This document shows positions 41,876 through 51,153 of a stretch of 64,000 nucleotides of DNA, piece after piece. The DNA is from Halomonas gemina (lineage in GTDB: Bacteria; Pseudomonadota; Gammaproteobacteria; Pseudomonadales; Halomonadaceae): contig NZ_JAMJPK010000003.1 of the NCBI RefSeq assembly GCF_023554995.1, positions 434,001 through 498,000 on the forward strand, given 5' to 3'. Below the pieces are notes generated by a model. It was not told the DNA's origin. It worked only from the letters and a program-made list of their open reading frames with translations, and searched no databases. A program made the position numbers and the translations under genes. Position 1 is the first letter of the stretch. Each line of letters opens with the position of its first letter.

Positions 41876-43885
41876 TCAGCCGGCCGGCACCCCTGCCTCG
41901 CGTCGGCTGGCCAGCCAGTTGCCGGCAAGCCCCAGCACCATCACCGCCACCCCGGCCACTTCCACCATCAGGTTCGGGTAGAAGGCCGCGGCAATCGCCG
42001 GCAGCAGCACCACGCGCAGCGGCCAGGACATCCAGGTGAACAGGAACCCCTCCAGGGCCGCGGCGAAGGCCCCCAGGGCCAAGAAGCCGATGAACGCGGT
42101 CCACACCAGCACCGGCAGCGACCCGCCCATGATGATCTCCGGGTTGTAGACCATGAACAGCGGGATCAGGTAGAGCCCCTTGGCGAACTTCCAGGCCTGG
42201 AAGCCGGTGTCCATGGGTTTGGCCCCGGCGATCGCCGCGCCGGCGAAACCGGCCAGCGCGATGGGCGGCGTGACGTTGGAGTCCTGGGAGTACCAGAACA
42301 CCACCAGGTGGGCGATCAGCAGCGGCACGCCGAACTCGGCGGTCAGCGCCGGCCCCACCAGCACGATCAGCACGATGTAGCTGGCGGTGACCGGCAGGCC
42401 CATGCCCAGCACCAGGCTGGCCAGCAGCACCATCACCAGCGCCAGCAGCAGGTTGCCGCCGGAGAAGGCCATCATCATGGAAGAGAACTTCAGCCCCAGC
42501 CCGGTCAGGCCCACCACGCCGACGATGATGCCGGCCACGGCACAGGCCATGGAGACGGCCACGGCATTGCGCGCACCCAGCTCGAGGCCGCCGACCAGCT
42601 TGATCAGCCCGGCCTTGACCGCCTCGCGCAGGGTCTCCCCGGTCACTTTCTGCCCTTCGCGCGGCGCGATGAACAGGAACCACACCGCGAAGCGCAGCAC
42701 CGCCACGGCCAGGATGGTAAGGATGGCGTAGTAGCCTACCCGCATCGGCGACATGTTCATCACCAGCAGCCAGATCAGCACCGCCAATGGCAGCAGGAAG
42801 TGCCAACCGGCCCCCATCACGTCGCGCATCTGGGGCAGCTCGCTTTTTGCGAGGCCCTGCATGCCCTGCTTGAGGGCGATGATGTGCACGAGGAGGTAGA
42901 CGGTGGCGAAGTACATGATCGCCGGCAGGATGCTCACCTTGACCACCTCGAGGTAGGGCATCCGGGTGTACTCGGCGATCAGGAAGGCCCCCGCCCCCAT
43001 CAGCGGCGGCATGATCTGACCACCGGTGGACGCCGCCGCCTCGATGCCGCCGGCCTGGTGGGGCTTGTAGCCCAGGCGCTTCATCAGCGGGATGGTGAAG
43101 GCGCCGGTGGTCACCACATTGGCAATGGCGCTGCCGGAGATCGAGCCCATGCCGGCAGAGGCGATCACCGCCGCCTTGGCCGGCCCCCCGCGCTGGCGGC
43201 CGGTGGCGGCATAGGCCAGGTCAATGAAGAACTTGCCGGCGCCGGTGATCTCCAGGAAGGCCCCGAACAGCACGAAGATGAAGATATAGGTGGCCGCCAC
43301 CCCCATGGGCAGGCCGAAGATGCCCTCCTGGCCCAGGTAGAGCTGGCCCACCAGGCGGTCGAGGTTGTAGCCACGGTGTTCGAGGATGCCCGGCAGGAAC
43401 TGGCCGAGCCACGGCAGCTCGCCGCGCGGGCCGGCGAAGGCGTAGAGGATGGCGACCACACCGATCAGGGTCATGCCCAGGCCCACCGCCCGGCGTGCCG
43501 CCTCCAGCACGGTGACGGTGGCGATACAGCCGACCACGATGTCGGTCTGGCTCCAGAAGCCGGCGCGGTTGATGATCTCGTCGAGGAACAGCACCAGGTA
43601 GCCGCCGGTGACCAGTGCCCCGAGGAGAAAGAGCGTATCGAACAGCCCGGTGACGGGGCCGCGATCATGCTTGGCCCCCGGCAAGGGGAACATCAGGAAG
43701 GCCAGCATCATGATCAGCATCAGGTGGATGCTGCGCTGGTAGAAGAGGCCCAGCGGCTGGATGCCGGCCGAATAGAGCTGGAACAGTGAGAGTCCCACCG
43801 CCACCAGGGTGATCAGCCACAGCACCGGACGGGAATGGTTCGCCTGGCTACCGGGAATGATGGGGGAGTTACCCGAATCGCTCAT
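41876..43885 (-). CDS. TRAP transporter fused permease, 4TM/12TM (TAXI type)
   Basis: A 669-residue fusion of the small and large TRAP permeases, the form used with TAXI binding proteins. About 16 helices are predicted; 'GGIEAAASTGGQIMPPLMGAGAFLIAEYT' and 'MGLPVTASYIVLIVLVGPAL' are typical of the large domain. The N-terminal third holds the small domain. It is the last gene of a probable transcript with the TAXI binding protein and a DUF1850 protein, downstream of lhgO and csiD, hence perhaps for a C5 dicarboxylate. Confidence 0.9.
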   Translation of the reverse strand: MSDSGNSPIIPGSQANHSRPVLWLITLVAVGLSLFQLYSAGIQPLGLFYQRSIHLMLIMMLAFLMFPLPGAKHDRGPVTGLFDTLFLLGALVTGGYLVLFLDEIINRAGFWSQTDIVVGCIATVTVLEAARRAVGLGMTLIGVVAILYAFAGPRGELPWLGQFLPGILEHRGYNLDRLVGQLYLGQEGIFGLPMGVAATYIFIFVLFGAFLEITGAGKFFIDLAYAATGRQRGGPAKAAVIASAGMGSISGSAIANVVTTGAFTIPLMKRLGYKPHQAGGIEAAASTGGQIMPPLMGAGAFLIAEYTRMPYLEVVKVSILPAIMYFATVYLLVHIIALKQGMQGLAKSELPQMRDVMGAGWHFLLPLAVLIWLLVMNMSPMRVGYYAILTILAVAVLRFAVWFLFIAPREGQKVTGETLREAVKAGLIKLVGGLELGARNAVAVSMACAVAGIIVGVVGLTGLGLKFSSMMMAFSGGNLLLALVMVLLASLVLGMGLPVTASYIVLIVLVGPALTAEFGVPLLIAHLVVFWYSQDSNVTPPIALAGFAGAAIAGAKPMDTGFQAWKFAKGLYLIPLFMVYNPEIIMGGSLPVLVWTAFIGFLALGAFAAALEGFLFTWMSWPLRVVLLPAIAAAFYPNLMVEVAGVAVMVLGLAGNWLASRREAGVPAG

Positions 43886-43910
43886 CGTGGTGTTCTCGCA
43901 GGGTTGTCGT

Positions 43911-44438
43911 TCAGTCGGAGGCCGCGGGCAGGGCCAGACGGATCGTCACCCGCCGGTTCTCGGCCAGGCGACTCAGGCTGATGCGCTCGCCGTCCACCAC
44001 CAGGCGGTGGTCGACGCGCATGGCACCCACCCGCAGCCGGTAGGCGTTGCCGGGTACCGGCTCGTCGATCGCCTCGATCCAGTAGCCGCCCTCGCCGTCG
44101 GAGACCTGGCGACCGCGCCCGGGGATATGGTCGAGCCCCGCGGCGAAATCGGGCAGGTGGCTGCGCACCAGGACCATGCGGCCTTGCCGATGGCGATAGC
44201 AGTCCAGCACCGGGAACCCCTCGACCGAGTGGTTCCACTCCAGGCACCAGCCCTCCCCCTCGGGCATCGGCAGGTTCACCAGGGTCTCGCCGTCGCTGTC
44301 CAGCACCTCGAGCCGGGCAACGTCGGCCGGGCTCCCGGTCACCGGTGCGCCGGCCGCCGAAGCGCCGGTCGCAAGGCCCACACACAGCAGCAGGGCGGGC
44401 AGCCAGGCCCGCCCTGCTTTCAGGCGCCAGTCACGCAT
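43911..44438 (-). CDS. DUF1850 family protein
   Basis: A 175-residue exported protein: signal peptide at about residues 12-32, then a DUF1850 domain with 'CLEWNHSVEGFPVLDCYR' and 'GYWIEAIDEPVPGNAYRLRVG'. DUF1850 genes nearly always lie between TAXI binding-protein and fused-permease genes; the role is unknown. The start is 4 bases after the TAXI stop, on the same strand. Confidence 0.8.
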   Translation of the reverse strand: MRDWRLKAGRAWLPALLLCVGLATGASAAGAPVTGSPADVARLEVLDSDGETLVNLPMPEGEGWCLEWNHSVEGFPVLDCYRHRQGRMVLVRSHLPDFAAGLDHIPGRGRQVSDGEGGYWIEAIDEPVPGNAYRLRVGAMRVDHRLVVDGERISLSRLAENRRVTIRLALPAASD

Positions 44439-44442
44439 CGCC

Positions 44443-45402
44443 TCAGGGGCGCTGGTGGTCCTGGATCTCGGCGCCCACCTCCTCGTAGTAACGCAGCGCA
44501 CCCGGATGGAAGGCAATCGGGGTCGACTCCACGCTGAACTCCACGGTGGTGTCATTGGCCGCCGGGTGGATGGCGATCAGCTCGTCGGTCTGCTCGAAGA
44601 GCACCTTGGTGATCTGGTAGGCCACTTCCTCATCCATCTCGCTGCTCACCGCCAGCACGTTGGGGATGCCGATGCTCTGCACCGCCTCGTCCATGCCCTC
44701 GTAGAGGCCGGCCTTCAGCTTGTAGGCGGCGAAGACGGGCTCGGCTTCCCGGGCCTTGTCGATCTCCTCCTGGGTCAGGCCGACCAGGCGGATGTCACGG
44801 GTGGTGGCCAGGTTCATGATCGAGCTGGTGGGCGGGCCCACGCTCCAGAAGCCGGCGTCGATGTCGCCATCGCGGATGGCGTCGGCGGTCTCGTTGAAGT
44901 TCAGGCGCCGCGGGTCGAAGTCGTCATAGCTGATGCCGTTGGCCTCGAGCAGTGCCTGGGCATTGACCTCGGTACCGCTGCCCGGCGCGCCCACGGAGAC
45001 CGTCTTGCCCTCGAGGTCGGAGAGCGACTCGATGCCGGAATCGGCCAGGGTGACGATCTGCACGGCATTGGGGTAGATCGAGGCCAGCGCGCGGATGTTC
45101 TCCAGCTGGCGCCCCTCGAAGTCGCCGGTGCCGTTGTAGGCCTGGTAGACGGTGTCGGCCAGGGCCAGGGCGAGGTCGGAGTCCCCGCGCCACACCAGTC
45201 CCATGTTCTCCACCGAGGCACCGGTGACCTCGGCCACGGCCTCGTAGCCCTCGATGTGGTTGCCGATCAGCTCGGCCAGGCCACCCCCGTAGGGATAGTA
45301 GGTACCGCCGGTACCCCCGGTGGCGATGGAGAGCTGCTGGGCGGCAGCCAGGGGGGCCGTGGCCATCAGCGTGGCGGCGGCGGCGTACTTGAGAAATCGC
45401 AT
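44443..45402 (-). CDS. TAXI family TRAP binding protein
   Basis: A 319-residue periplasmic binding protein of the TAXI type with a Sec signal peptide (residues 1-20, MRFLKY...PLAAA). 'LSIATGGTGGTYYPYGGGLAELIG' at the start of the mature part is diagnostic, as is 'VSVGAPGSGTEVNAQALLEANGI'. Characterised TAXI proteins bind glutamate or 2-oxoglutarate-like ligands. A ggagg site fixes the ATG at 45402. It lies 164 bp downstream of lhgO, suggesting uptake of a C5 acid. Confidence 0.9.
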   Translation of the reverse strand: MRFLKYAAAATLMATAPLAAAQQLSIATGGTGGTYYPYGGGLAELIGNHIEGYEAVAEVTGASVENMGLVWRGDSDLALALADTVYQAYNGTGDFEGRQLENIRALASIYPNAVQIVTLADSGIESLSDLEGKTVSVGAPGSGTEVNAQALLEANGISYDDFDPRRLNFNETADAIRDGDIDAGFWSVGPPTSSIMNLATTRDIRLVGLTQEEIDKAREAEPVFAAYKLKAGLYEGMDEAVQSIGIPNVLAVSSEMDEEVAYQITKVLFEQTDELIAIHPAANDTTVEFSVESTPIAFHPGALRYYEEVGAEIQDHQRP

Positions 45403-45566
45403 GGCAATCCTCCGGTCCTGGAACCAGGTTTGTTGTGAAGTGTCCCGGCGCCGGCATCTCATGGCGCCTCGCCTCACGCTAGCACGGCCGCTGCGTGAGA
45501 ACCCAATGTCACTATTTCTACGTTTCTCAGGATTTTCGGCAATTCATCCAAAGTCGAACCCTGTCC

Positions 45567-46763
45567 TCACGCCTCGACCAGCGCCTTCACCTTGTCGACG
45601 ATATGGGCGCCGATGGGGATCGCCGAGGTGGCCGCCGGCGAGGGCGCATTACCCACGTTGACGGTGCGCGGCGTGTTGACGAACAGGAAGTCGTCCACCA
45701 GCTTGCCGTCGCGGGAGACCGCCTGGGCCCGCACCCCGGCCGGATAGGGCCCGAGGTCCTCCAGGCCAAGGCTCGGGCAGTACTTGCGCACCAGCTCGAG
45801 ATACCCCCGCTTGTGCAGCGAGTTCTTCATCTCCGTGAGGCCCGGGCGCAGGTTGCGGCCCAGCACCTTGAGGATGCCGGGGTTGGTGAACATCTGCGCC
45901 AGGTCCCGCGGCGAGACGTCGCGCCGACGATAGCCCTCGCGCTTGAAGGCCAGCACCGCATTGGGGCCCACGGTGACCGAGCCGTCGATCATCCGCGTCA
46001 GGTGCACGCCCAGGAAGGGCATGGAGGGATCCGGGATCGGGTAGATCAGGTGGTTGACGATGTCGTTGTGCTTCTCCGGCAACCGGTAGTACTCGCCGCG
46101 GAAGGGGCAGATGGTGAACCCCGGGTCCTGGCCGAGCATGCGCACTACCCGGTCGGCCATCAGTCCCGAGCAGGTCACGAGATAGCGCCCGGTGACCTCG
46201 CCGGTCGTGGTGGAGACCACCACTTCCTGGCGTCGCTCCTCCAGGGCGGTCACCTCCGCGCCGTAGCGGATCTCGCCGCCCATCCGCTCGAACTCGGCGG
46301 CCATGGCCCGGGTCACCGCGGCGTAGTCGACGATGCCGCTGGAGGGCACGAAGATGCCACCGACCCCGGTGATGTTGGGCTCGCGCTCGGCGAGCGCCTC
46401 GGGGCCGAGCCACTCACGCTCCAGGCCGTTGGCCTCGGTGCGTTCCCAGAGCGCCTTCATGCGCTGCATCTCCAGGTCGTTGGTGGCGACCAGCAGCTTG
46501 CCGCAGCTTTCGTAGGGGATGTCGTGGGCGTCGCAGAAGGCCTTGGTGGCCCGGTTGCCCTCCAGGCAGAAGCGCGCCTTGAGGCTGCCCGGCGTGTAGT
46601 AGACGCCGGCGTGGATCACGCCGCTGTTGTGGCCGGTCTGGTGGCGCGCCGCCTCGCGCTCCTTCTCCACCACCAGCATGCGGCGATCCGGATAGGCCTG
46701 CTTGAGCTGCATGGCGGTGGACATGCCCAGGATGCCGCCACCGATGATGATGAAATCGTACAT
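45567..46763 (-). CDS. lhgO: L-2-hydroxyglutarate dehydrogenase/oxidase LhgO
   Basis: A 398-residue FAD-dependent oxidoreductase that oxidises L-2-hydroxyglutarate to 2-oxoglutarate. The FAD site 'YDFIIIGGGILGMSTAMQL', the 'HQTGHNSGVIHAGVYYTPGSLKARFC' segment and the C-terminal 'NVGNAPSPAATSAIPIGAHIV' match LhgO (YgaF). csiD lies 86 bp upstream on the same strand; together they turn glutarate into 2-oxoglutarate. The ATG at 46763 has a gaggag site. Confidence 0.93.
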   Translation of the reverse strand: MYDFIIIGGGILGMSTAMQLKQAYPDRRMLVVEKEREAARHQTGHNSGVIHAGVYYTPGSLKARFCLEGNRATKAFCDAHDIPYESCGKLLVATNDLEMQRMKALWERTEANGLEREWLGPEALAEREPNITGVGGIFVPSSGIVDYAAVTRAMAAEFERMGGEIRYGAEVTALEERRQEVVVSTTTGEVTGRYLVTCSGLMADRVVRMLGQDPGFTICPFRGEYYRLPEKHNDIVNHLIYPIPDPSMPFLGVHLTRMIDGSVTVGPNAVLAFKREGYRRRDVSPRDLAQMFTNPGILKVLGRNLRPGLTEMKNSLHKRGYLELVRKYCPSLGLEDLGPYPAGVRAQAVSRDGKLVDDFLFVNTPRTVNVGNAPSPAATSAIPIGAHIVDKVKALVEA

Positions 46764-46849
46764 GCCGTCCTCGCTCCTCCAATGAGACGGCCACGCCGTG
46801 GTCACGGCGTGGCCTCGTCAGTCTAACCCGTCGCTCGGGTCAAGGCGTC

Positions 46850-47830
46850 TCACACCTGGCGCGGGTTGCGCAGGGTCTTGGCATGGGTGAAGTAGCCGCG
46901 CTGGCGCATCAGCTCGCGACGCAGGTCGGGATGGGGCTTGAAGCGGTCGCGGCCGTGCAGCCAGAAGTGGTTGTTGATCAGCAGGAAGCTGCCCACCGGG
47001 TTGGGCACCGAGAGGATCGCCGGGCTGTTCTCGAGCGACTCGGAGAGGTCGGTCAGCCAGTTGCCCTCCTCGAAGTCCTTCGGCTGCACGAACTGGTCGA
47101 TGTAGGACATGATCGGAAGACCGCTGGCGTCCACGTCGAACACCGCATGATAGATGTCCTTCGCGACGTTCTTGCTGGGCGGCGCGGTCCAGCGCATCTT
47201 CCGGCGCGCCAGCGGATGGTGGTAGAAGCGCTCCAGCCCCTCCCAGTCGTCCAGGTGCAGCAGCAGCGAGTTGCCGCCCTCCATGTGCTGCTCGTCGATC
47301 TTCATCATCAGCACGTAGTCGGTGTCCTGCTCGACGAAGGTGCCGTCGTTGTGCAGCTCCATCACCCGGTGCGGCTGGCGCAGGTAGCTGTCGGACTCGT
47401 CGACGTTCCTGACCACGAAGCGGGCATAGTACTGGCCGCTCATGGCGTCGTAGTTGGAGCGCCCCATCAGGTGCGCCACGGCGGTGGCGAACTTGACCAT
47501 CTCGTCGGCCTGCTCTACGGCGTCGAGCCCTTCCGGGGTGACCTGGAAGCCGCCGGTGGCACGATCCACCAGGGCGTTGACCAGCACCGGCTGCAGGGTG
47601 TTGTCGCACAGGTCGTCGAGGATCCTCGCCACCCGGAAGCGCAGCATGGACTTGTACTCCAGGGCCTGCACCGGCCACTCGGCGACGGCCTCGAGGAAGG
47701 CCTCGACCACCTCGCGGCTGACGGTGAGCTGCAGCAGGCGCGGCGACTGGGCGGAGGGCGCCAGCGTGAAGCCGCGGATATCGGCGGGCAGGGGCATGGC
47801 GGTCTCGGGAAGCTGGGTCAGTACGGTCAT
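46850..47830 (-). CDS. glaH: Glutarate 2-hydroxylase CsiD (GlaH)
   Basis: A 326-residue Fe(II)/2-oxoglutarate oxygenase of the CsiD family that hydroxylates glutarate to L-2-hydroxyglutarate. Iron ligands are His160-x-Asp162 ([11 protein letters not shown]) and a distal His in '[12 protein letters not shown]', with the 2-oxoglutarate-binding Arg in '[11 protein letters not shown]'. It acts directly before LhgO in lysine/cadaverine breakdown. An AT-rich palindrome lies 36 bases before its ATG (see 47866). Confidence 0.94.
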   Translation of the reverse strand: MTVLTQLPETAMPLPADIRGFTLAPSAQSPRLLQLTVSREVVEAFLEAVAEWPVQALEYKSMLRFRVARILDDLCDNTLQPVLVNALVDRATGGFQVTPEGLDAVEQADEMVKFATAVAHLMGRSNYDAMSGQYYARFVVRNVDESDSYLRQPHRVMELHNDGTFVEQDTDYVLMMKIDEQHMEGGNSLLLHLDDWEGLERFYHHPLARRKMRWTAPPSKNVAKDIYHAVFDVDASGLPIMSYIDQFVQPKDFEEGNWLTDLSESLENSPAILSVPNPVGSFLLINNHFWLHGRDRFKPHPDLRRELMRQRGYFTHAKTLRNPRQV

Positions 47831-47865
47831 GTCAGGGGCTCCATGGCGTTACGTGGACACAATCT

Positions 47866-47883
47866 AAAAATATCTATATTTTT
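47866..47883. promoter_or_regulatory. Candidate operator upstream of csiD
   Basis: AAAAATAT-N2-ATATTTTT: two perfect 8-bp arms separated by 2 bases, in an AT-rich patch 36 bases upstream of the csiD start. It is placed as a promoter-region operator. In other bacteria csiD is controlled by a GntR-type repressor (CsiR/GlaR), which is not encoded in the window. Confidence 0.5.
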
Positions 47884-47899
47884 ACGTTTTGTCAAAAAT

Positions 47900-47924
47900 A
47901 AAGGATGGCCATCGGCCATCCTTT
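47900..47924 (-). terminator. Intrinsic terminator of the amino acid permease gene
   Basis: Perfect 11-bp inverted repeat aaaggatggcc / ggccatccttt with a 3-base loop. On the minus strand it is followed by the T-rich tract ATTTTTGAC, and it lies 58 bases after the permease stop. It separates the permease transcript from csiD. Confidence 0.8.
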
Positions 47925-47981
47925 ACGCTCTGCCTCGACGGCCGCCCGGGAGATCCCGGCGCGGCCACCTGAGGGTCGGGG

Positions 47982-49421
47982 TCAGCGACCGGGGTAGGGA
48001 TCCCCTCCGGCAAGCTCGCGCTTCATCATGCTATCGCTGTAGGCCACGCCATAACGGTTACGCGACCAGGCGTAGAGGGCCAGGCCGATCACCATCCAGC
48101 CGGCGAACATGAACCACTCGATGGTGGAGAGCGCCGAGGGGCTGCCCGGCAGGTACATGCCGATCAGCATCACCGACAGGATCACCGACAGGACCCCTAC
48201 GGTCTTGCCACGGCGGACCCGGAAGGGCCGCGCCATCTCCGGCTCGCGCCGGCGCAGCACCACGAAGGAGAGCGCCACGAAGAGGTAGGCAATGACGATG
48301 CCCAGGCCACCGGCCACCACCAGCCAGACCAGCGCCTGGCGGCCGAAGAAGGGTGCGATGGAGGAGAGCGCCCCCATCACCAGGATGGCGTTGGTCGGGG
48401 TGCGGTGCGTGGGGTGCAGCTTGGCCAGGAAGGCCGGCAGCATGCCCGAGTGTGCCAGGGCGTAGATGGCCCGTGAGCCGCCGATATAGAAGGCGTTCCA
48501 GCTGGTGATGATGCCCGCGATACCGGCCAGGATCATCAGGTTGCCGGCCCAGGGCGCCTGGAAAGCCGCCTGCATGGCATCCGGCACCGCCAGCGAGCTG
48601 GCCCCCAGCGCCTCGGGATCGAGCATCAGCGCGGTCCCCAGGATGATGAAGGCGTACCAGAACACCGCCAGGATCACCGAGATCATCAGCACCCGGCCGA
48701 TCTCGCGGAACGGCAGGTTGATCTCCTCGGCGGCCTGGGGGATGACGTCGAAGCCGACGAACATGAAGGGCACCATGATGATCACCATCATGATGCCGCC
48801 CATCACGCCCTCCTCGACGCTGAACAGCGGCTGCATGGTCTCGGTGCTGCCCTGGAAGAGGGCGCCGGTGATGAACAGGATGCCGACCGCCAGGATCAGC
48901 AGGGTCACCACCTTCTGGACCAGGGCAGCGGTGCGCACGCCGATGTAGTTGATCCACATCATCAGCACCGACCCGGCCACGCCGACGGCGACCCAGGTGG
49001 CCTTCACGTCCCAGCCGGCGATGTTCCACATCTGGCCCACGGCATAGTTCGGGAAGAGGTGCTCCACCACGGTGGGCAGCGCCACGGCCTCGAAGGCCAC
49101 CACGCTCACGTAGCCCAGGGTGATGGCCCAGGTGCAGAGGAAGGAGGCGAAGTGCCCCATGGCCCGGTAGCTATACACGTGCTCGCCCCCGACCTGGGGC
49201 ATCGCCGAGGCCAGCTCGGCATAGGTCAGGCCCACCAGCACGATGATCAGCCCGCCGATCAGGAAGGCGGTGATCGCCCCCAGGCTGCCGGCCGACTGGA
49301 TCCAGCTGCCGGTCAGCACGATCCAGCCCCAGCCGACCATGGCACCAAAGGCCAGGGCCAGCACGTCCTTGCGGGCAAGGACTCGCGTCAGGTGCGTCTC
49401 CGTGGACGTCTCGTTGTTCAT
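47982..49421 (-). CDS. APC family amino acid permease
   Basis: A 479-residue transporter of the amino acid-polyamine-organocation family with about 12 helices. The first helix 'LALAFGAMVGWGWIVLTGSWIQSAG' has the family GXG-type break, and 'EYxxAxPQxGGxYxYxxR'-like sequence appears as 'ELASAMPQVGGEHVYSYRAMG'. The substrate is unknown. It lies upstream of csiD and lhgO on the same strand, where E. coli has gabP downstream, so lysine, aminovalerate or GABA are candidates. A terminator separates it from csiD. An agaggc site precedes the ATG. Confidence 0.88.
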   Translation of the reverse strand: MNNETSTETHLTRVLARKDVLALAFGAMVGWGWIVLTGSWIQSAGSLGAITAFLIGGLIIVLVGLTYAELASAMPQVGGEHVYSYRAMGHFASFLCTWAITLGYVSVVAFEAVALPTVVEHLFPNYAVGQMWNIAGWDVKATWVAVGVAGSVLMMWINYIGVRTAALVQKVVTLLILAVGILFITGALFQGSTETMQPLFSVEEGVMGGIMMVIIMVPFMFVGFDVIPQAAEEINLPFREIGRVLMISVILAVFWYAFIILGTALMLDPEALGASSLAVPDAMQAAFQAPWAGNLMILAGIAGIITSWNAFYIGGSRAIYALAHSGMLPAFLAKLHPTHRTPTNAILVMGALSSIAPFFGRQALVWLVVAGGLGIVIAYLFVALSFVVLRRREPEMARPFRVRRGKTVGVLSVILSVMLIGMYLPGSPSALSTIEWFMFAGWMVIGLALYAWSRNRYGVAYSDSMMKRELAGGDPYPGR

Positions 49422-49834
49422 GTCAGCCTCTTCGTCGGTTGTCGATTTTCGATTGTGATGATGTAAGATTTTTTCACGAAACATCGACAAAAATAGTAAA
49501 CGAAAGGCCAACGTTCAAGGAATATTGAACACCCGGCACCTAGACATTTGTCGCAGCCGGCCCATGGCGGTCGCAGAATCCCCCGCGAGGCGGGACGAGG
49601 CCCTCCCTCGCGACGCCCAAAATATAAGGATATGCGCATCCAGAGGCTACCGCCGGCGCCATATGCCGACCTCGGCAGGGCCACCCGGAACAGTTCGATA
49701 TTCTGCACACCCTGCCCGGGACGGCGACCCCGCGACGGGGCCTCATCTCACACCAAAGAATCACCGAATCGATACTGGCAAAATCGTCGAATAGCCCCCA
49801 TAGTGTGGCTGTCGAAACCGCCCACTGGAGCATC
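49422..49834. other. Divergent intergenic region between permease and small HTH gene
   Basis: A 413-bp non-coding stretch. It holds an AT-rich patch near the permease start (about 49440-49500) that is a likely promoter, and the inverted repeat GTTCAA-N6-TTGAAC at 49513-49530 as a possible operator. The rest (49540-49800) is GC-rich with no ORF that has a ribosome-binding site and no RNA gene that I recognise. Confidence 0.5.
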
Positions 49835-50113
49835 ATGAGCACGGCACGTCACACCGCCCACGCGGAACTCACCGACCCCCCGCGAAGCTGCCCTGACCTC
49901 GATGTCAGGGACCTGGAAAAACGTACACGCCTCATGCGCATCATCACGCGGCTGATCGCCGTATCGGACCTCGGCAGCCGAGAGATCGCCCGCCGCGCCG
50001 GTCTGCCGATGCAGAAGATCAGCGACCTCCTCTCGGGGAAGCTGGAGCATCTCTCCGTCGACGAGCTCCGCCTCGTCTATCGCACCATCGACCCGAGCGG
50101 CTCACCGCCCTGA
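49835..50113 (+). CDS. Small helix-turn-helix protein
   Basis: A 92-residue protein whose C-terminal half resembles a Cro/C1-type helix-turn-helix: 'RIITRLIAVSDLGSREIARRAGLPMQKISDLLSGKLEHLSVDELRLVYRTI', about residues 36-85. The first 35 residues are polar and unrecognised. It is probably a DNA-binding regulator. It is divergent from the permease gene and could bind the inverted repeat at 49513; a role for it in the ttr genes downstream is also possible but a terminator lies between. Confidence 0.6.
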   Translation: MSTARHTAHAELTDPPRSCPDLDVRDLEKRTRLMRIITRLIAVSDLGSREIARRAGLPMQKISDLLSGKLEHLSVDELRLVYRTIDPSGSPP

Positions 50114-50155
50114 TCGCCCCCTCCCGCGGGAGGCCGACACGATGACGAACAGCGA

Positions 50156-50185
50156 ACGCTCCGCCTCATGGCGGGGCGTTTTTTT
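50156..50185 (+). terminator. Intrinsic terminator after the small HTH gene
   Basis: Hairpin acgctccgcc / ggcggggcgt (one G-T pair) with a 4-base loop, followed directly by seven T residues. The clearest intrinsic terminator in the window, 42 bases after the gene stop. Confidence 0.9.
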
Positions 50186-50271
50186 GTTGCCTGCCAGGAG
50201 CCCCGAAACCCCTTTCTCCTCAATGGCTTGACTGAACATTATGCGAGGATTAAGAGCTTGCTAACAATCTC

Positions 50272-50285
50272 TTGATCGACATCAA
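50272..50285. promoter_or_regulatory. Perfect FNR/Anr box upstream of ttrB
   Basis: TTGATcgacATCAA matches the FNR/Anr consensus (TTGAT-N4-ATCAA) at all ten positions. It is centred 98 bases before the ttrB ATG, with room for a promoter and leader. A perfect box argues that the ttr operon is induced when oxygen is low. Confidence 0.85.
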
Positions 50286-50376
50286 GCGACTAGACCTTGG
50301 TCGCAGGTAGCCTCCCGGTATCACTCCTTACCCCCTCAGGCGGAGACCCCGCCCCACCCAGGCCACCGGAGGCGCC

Positions 50377-51153
50377 ATGGACCCCATTCGCCGCACCCTG
50401 CTCGGCCAGCTGGCCCGCCTCAGCGCGGGCGCCGCGATGGTGCCGCTCTCGAGCATCGCCAGCGCCGGCATCAACCAGCAGCCACCCCGTCGCGAAGGCG
50501 ACCCCAGCAAGCGCTACGGCATGCTCATCGACCTGCGCCAGTGCATCGGCTGCCAGGCCTGTACCGTGTCGTGCCATATCGAGAACGCCGCCCCGCTGGG
50601 CAGCTTCCGCACCACCGTCTCCCAGTACGAGGTCGAGCACCAGGAGAGCGGCGAGGTCGCCACCTTCATGCTGCCGCGCCTGTGCAACCACTGCGAGAAC
50701 CCGCCCTGCGTGCCGGTCTGCCCGGTGGAGGCCACCTTCCAGCGCCAGGACGGCATCGTGGTGGTGGACAGCGACCGCTGCGTGGGCTGCGCCTACTGCG
50801 TCAATGCCTGCCCCTACGACGCCCGCTTCATCAACGAGCGCACCCAGACCGCCGACAAGTGCACCTTCTGCGCCCACCGCCTGGAGGCGGGCCTGCTGCC
50901 GGCCTGCGTGGAGAGCTGTGTGGGCGGCGCGCGGATCATCGGCGACATGCGCGACCCCGAGAGCCAGATCAGCCGCATGATCAGTGAGCACCGCGATGCA
51001 CTGATGGTGCTGCAGCCCGAGAAGAACACCCTGCCCCAGGTCTTCTACCTCGGCATGGACGAGCGCTTCGTCACTCGCCCCGACGCCGAGCCGGTCGCCC
51101 TGGAAGTCCTCGATCCCCACGGCCAGGAGATGGGCTATGAATTCCGCCATTGA
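50377..51153 (+). CDS. ttrB: Tetrathionate reductase-type iron-sulfur subunit TtrB
   Basis: A 258-residue iron-sulfur subunit with an N-terminal Tat-like signal (DPIRRTLLGQLARLSAG to about residue 31) and four 4Fe-4S ferredoxin motifs: 'CIGCQACTVSCH', 'CNHCENPPCVPVCP', 'CVGCAYCVNACPYDARF' and 'CTFCAHRLEAGLLPACVESCV'. It passes electrons from the quinol-oxidising TtrC to the molybdenum subunit TtrA. A ggagg site precedes the ATG. It overlaps ttrC by 17 bases. The gene order B-C-A is the same as in Salmonella and in the srdBCA selenate-reductase operon. Confidence 0.85.
   Translation: MDPIRRTLLGQLARLSAGAAMVPLSSIASAGINQQPPRREGDPSKRYGMLIDLRQCIGCQACTVSCHIENAAPLGSFRTTVSQYEVEHQESGEVATFMLPRLCNHCENPPCVPVCPVEATFQRQDGIVVVDSDRCVGCAYCVNACPYDARFINERTQTADKCTFCAHRLEAGLLPACVESCVGGARIIGDMRDPESQISRMISEHRDALMVLQPEKNTLPQVFYLGMDERFVTRPDAEPVALEVLDPHGQEMGYEFRH

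Noticed and set aside
41744..43789. Long plus-strand frame opposite the TRAP fused permease
   Set aside because: His/Gln/Gly-rich shadow of the membrane protein gene.
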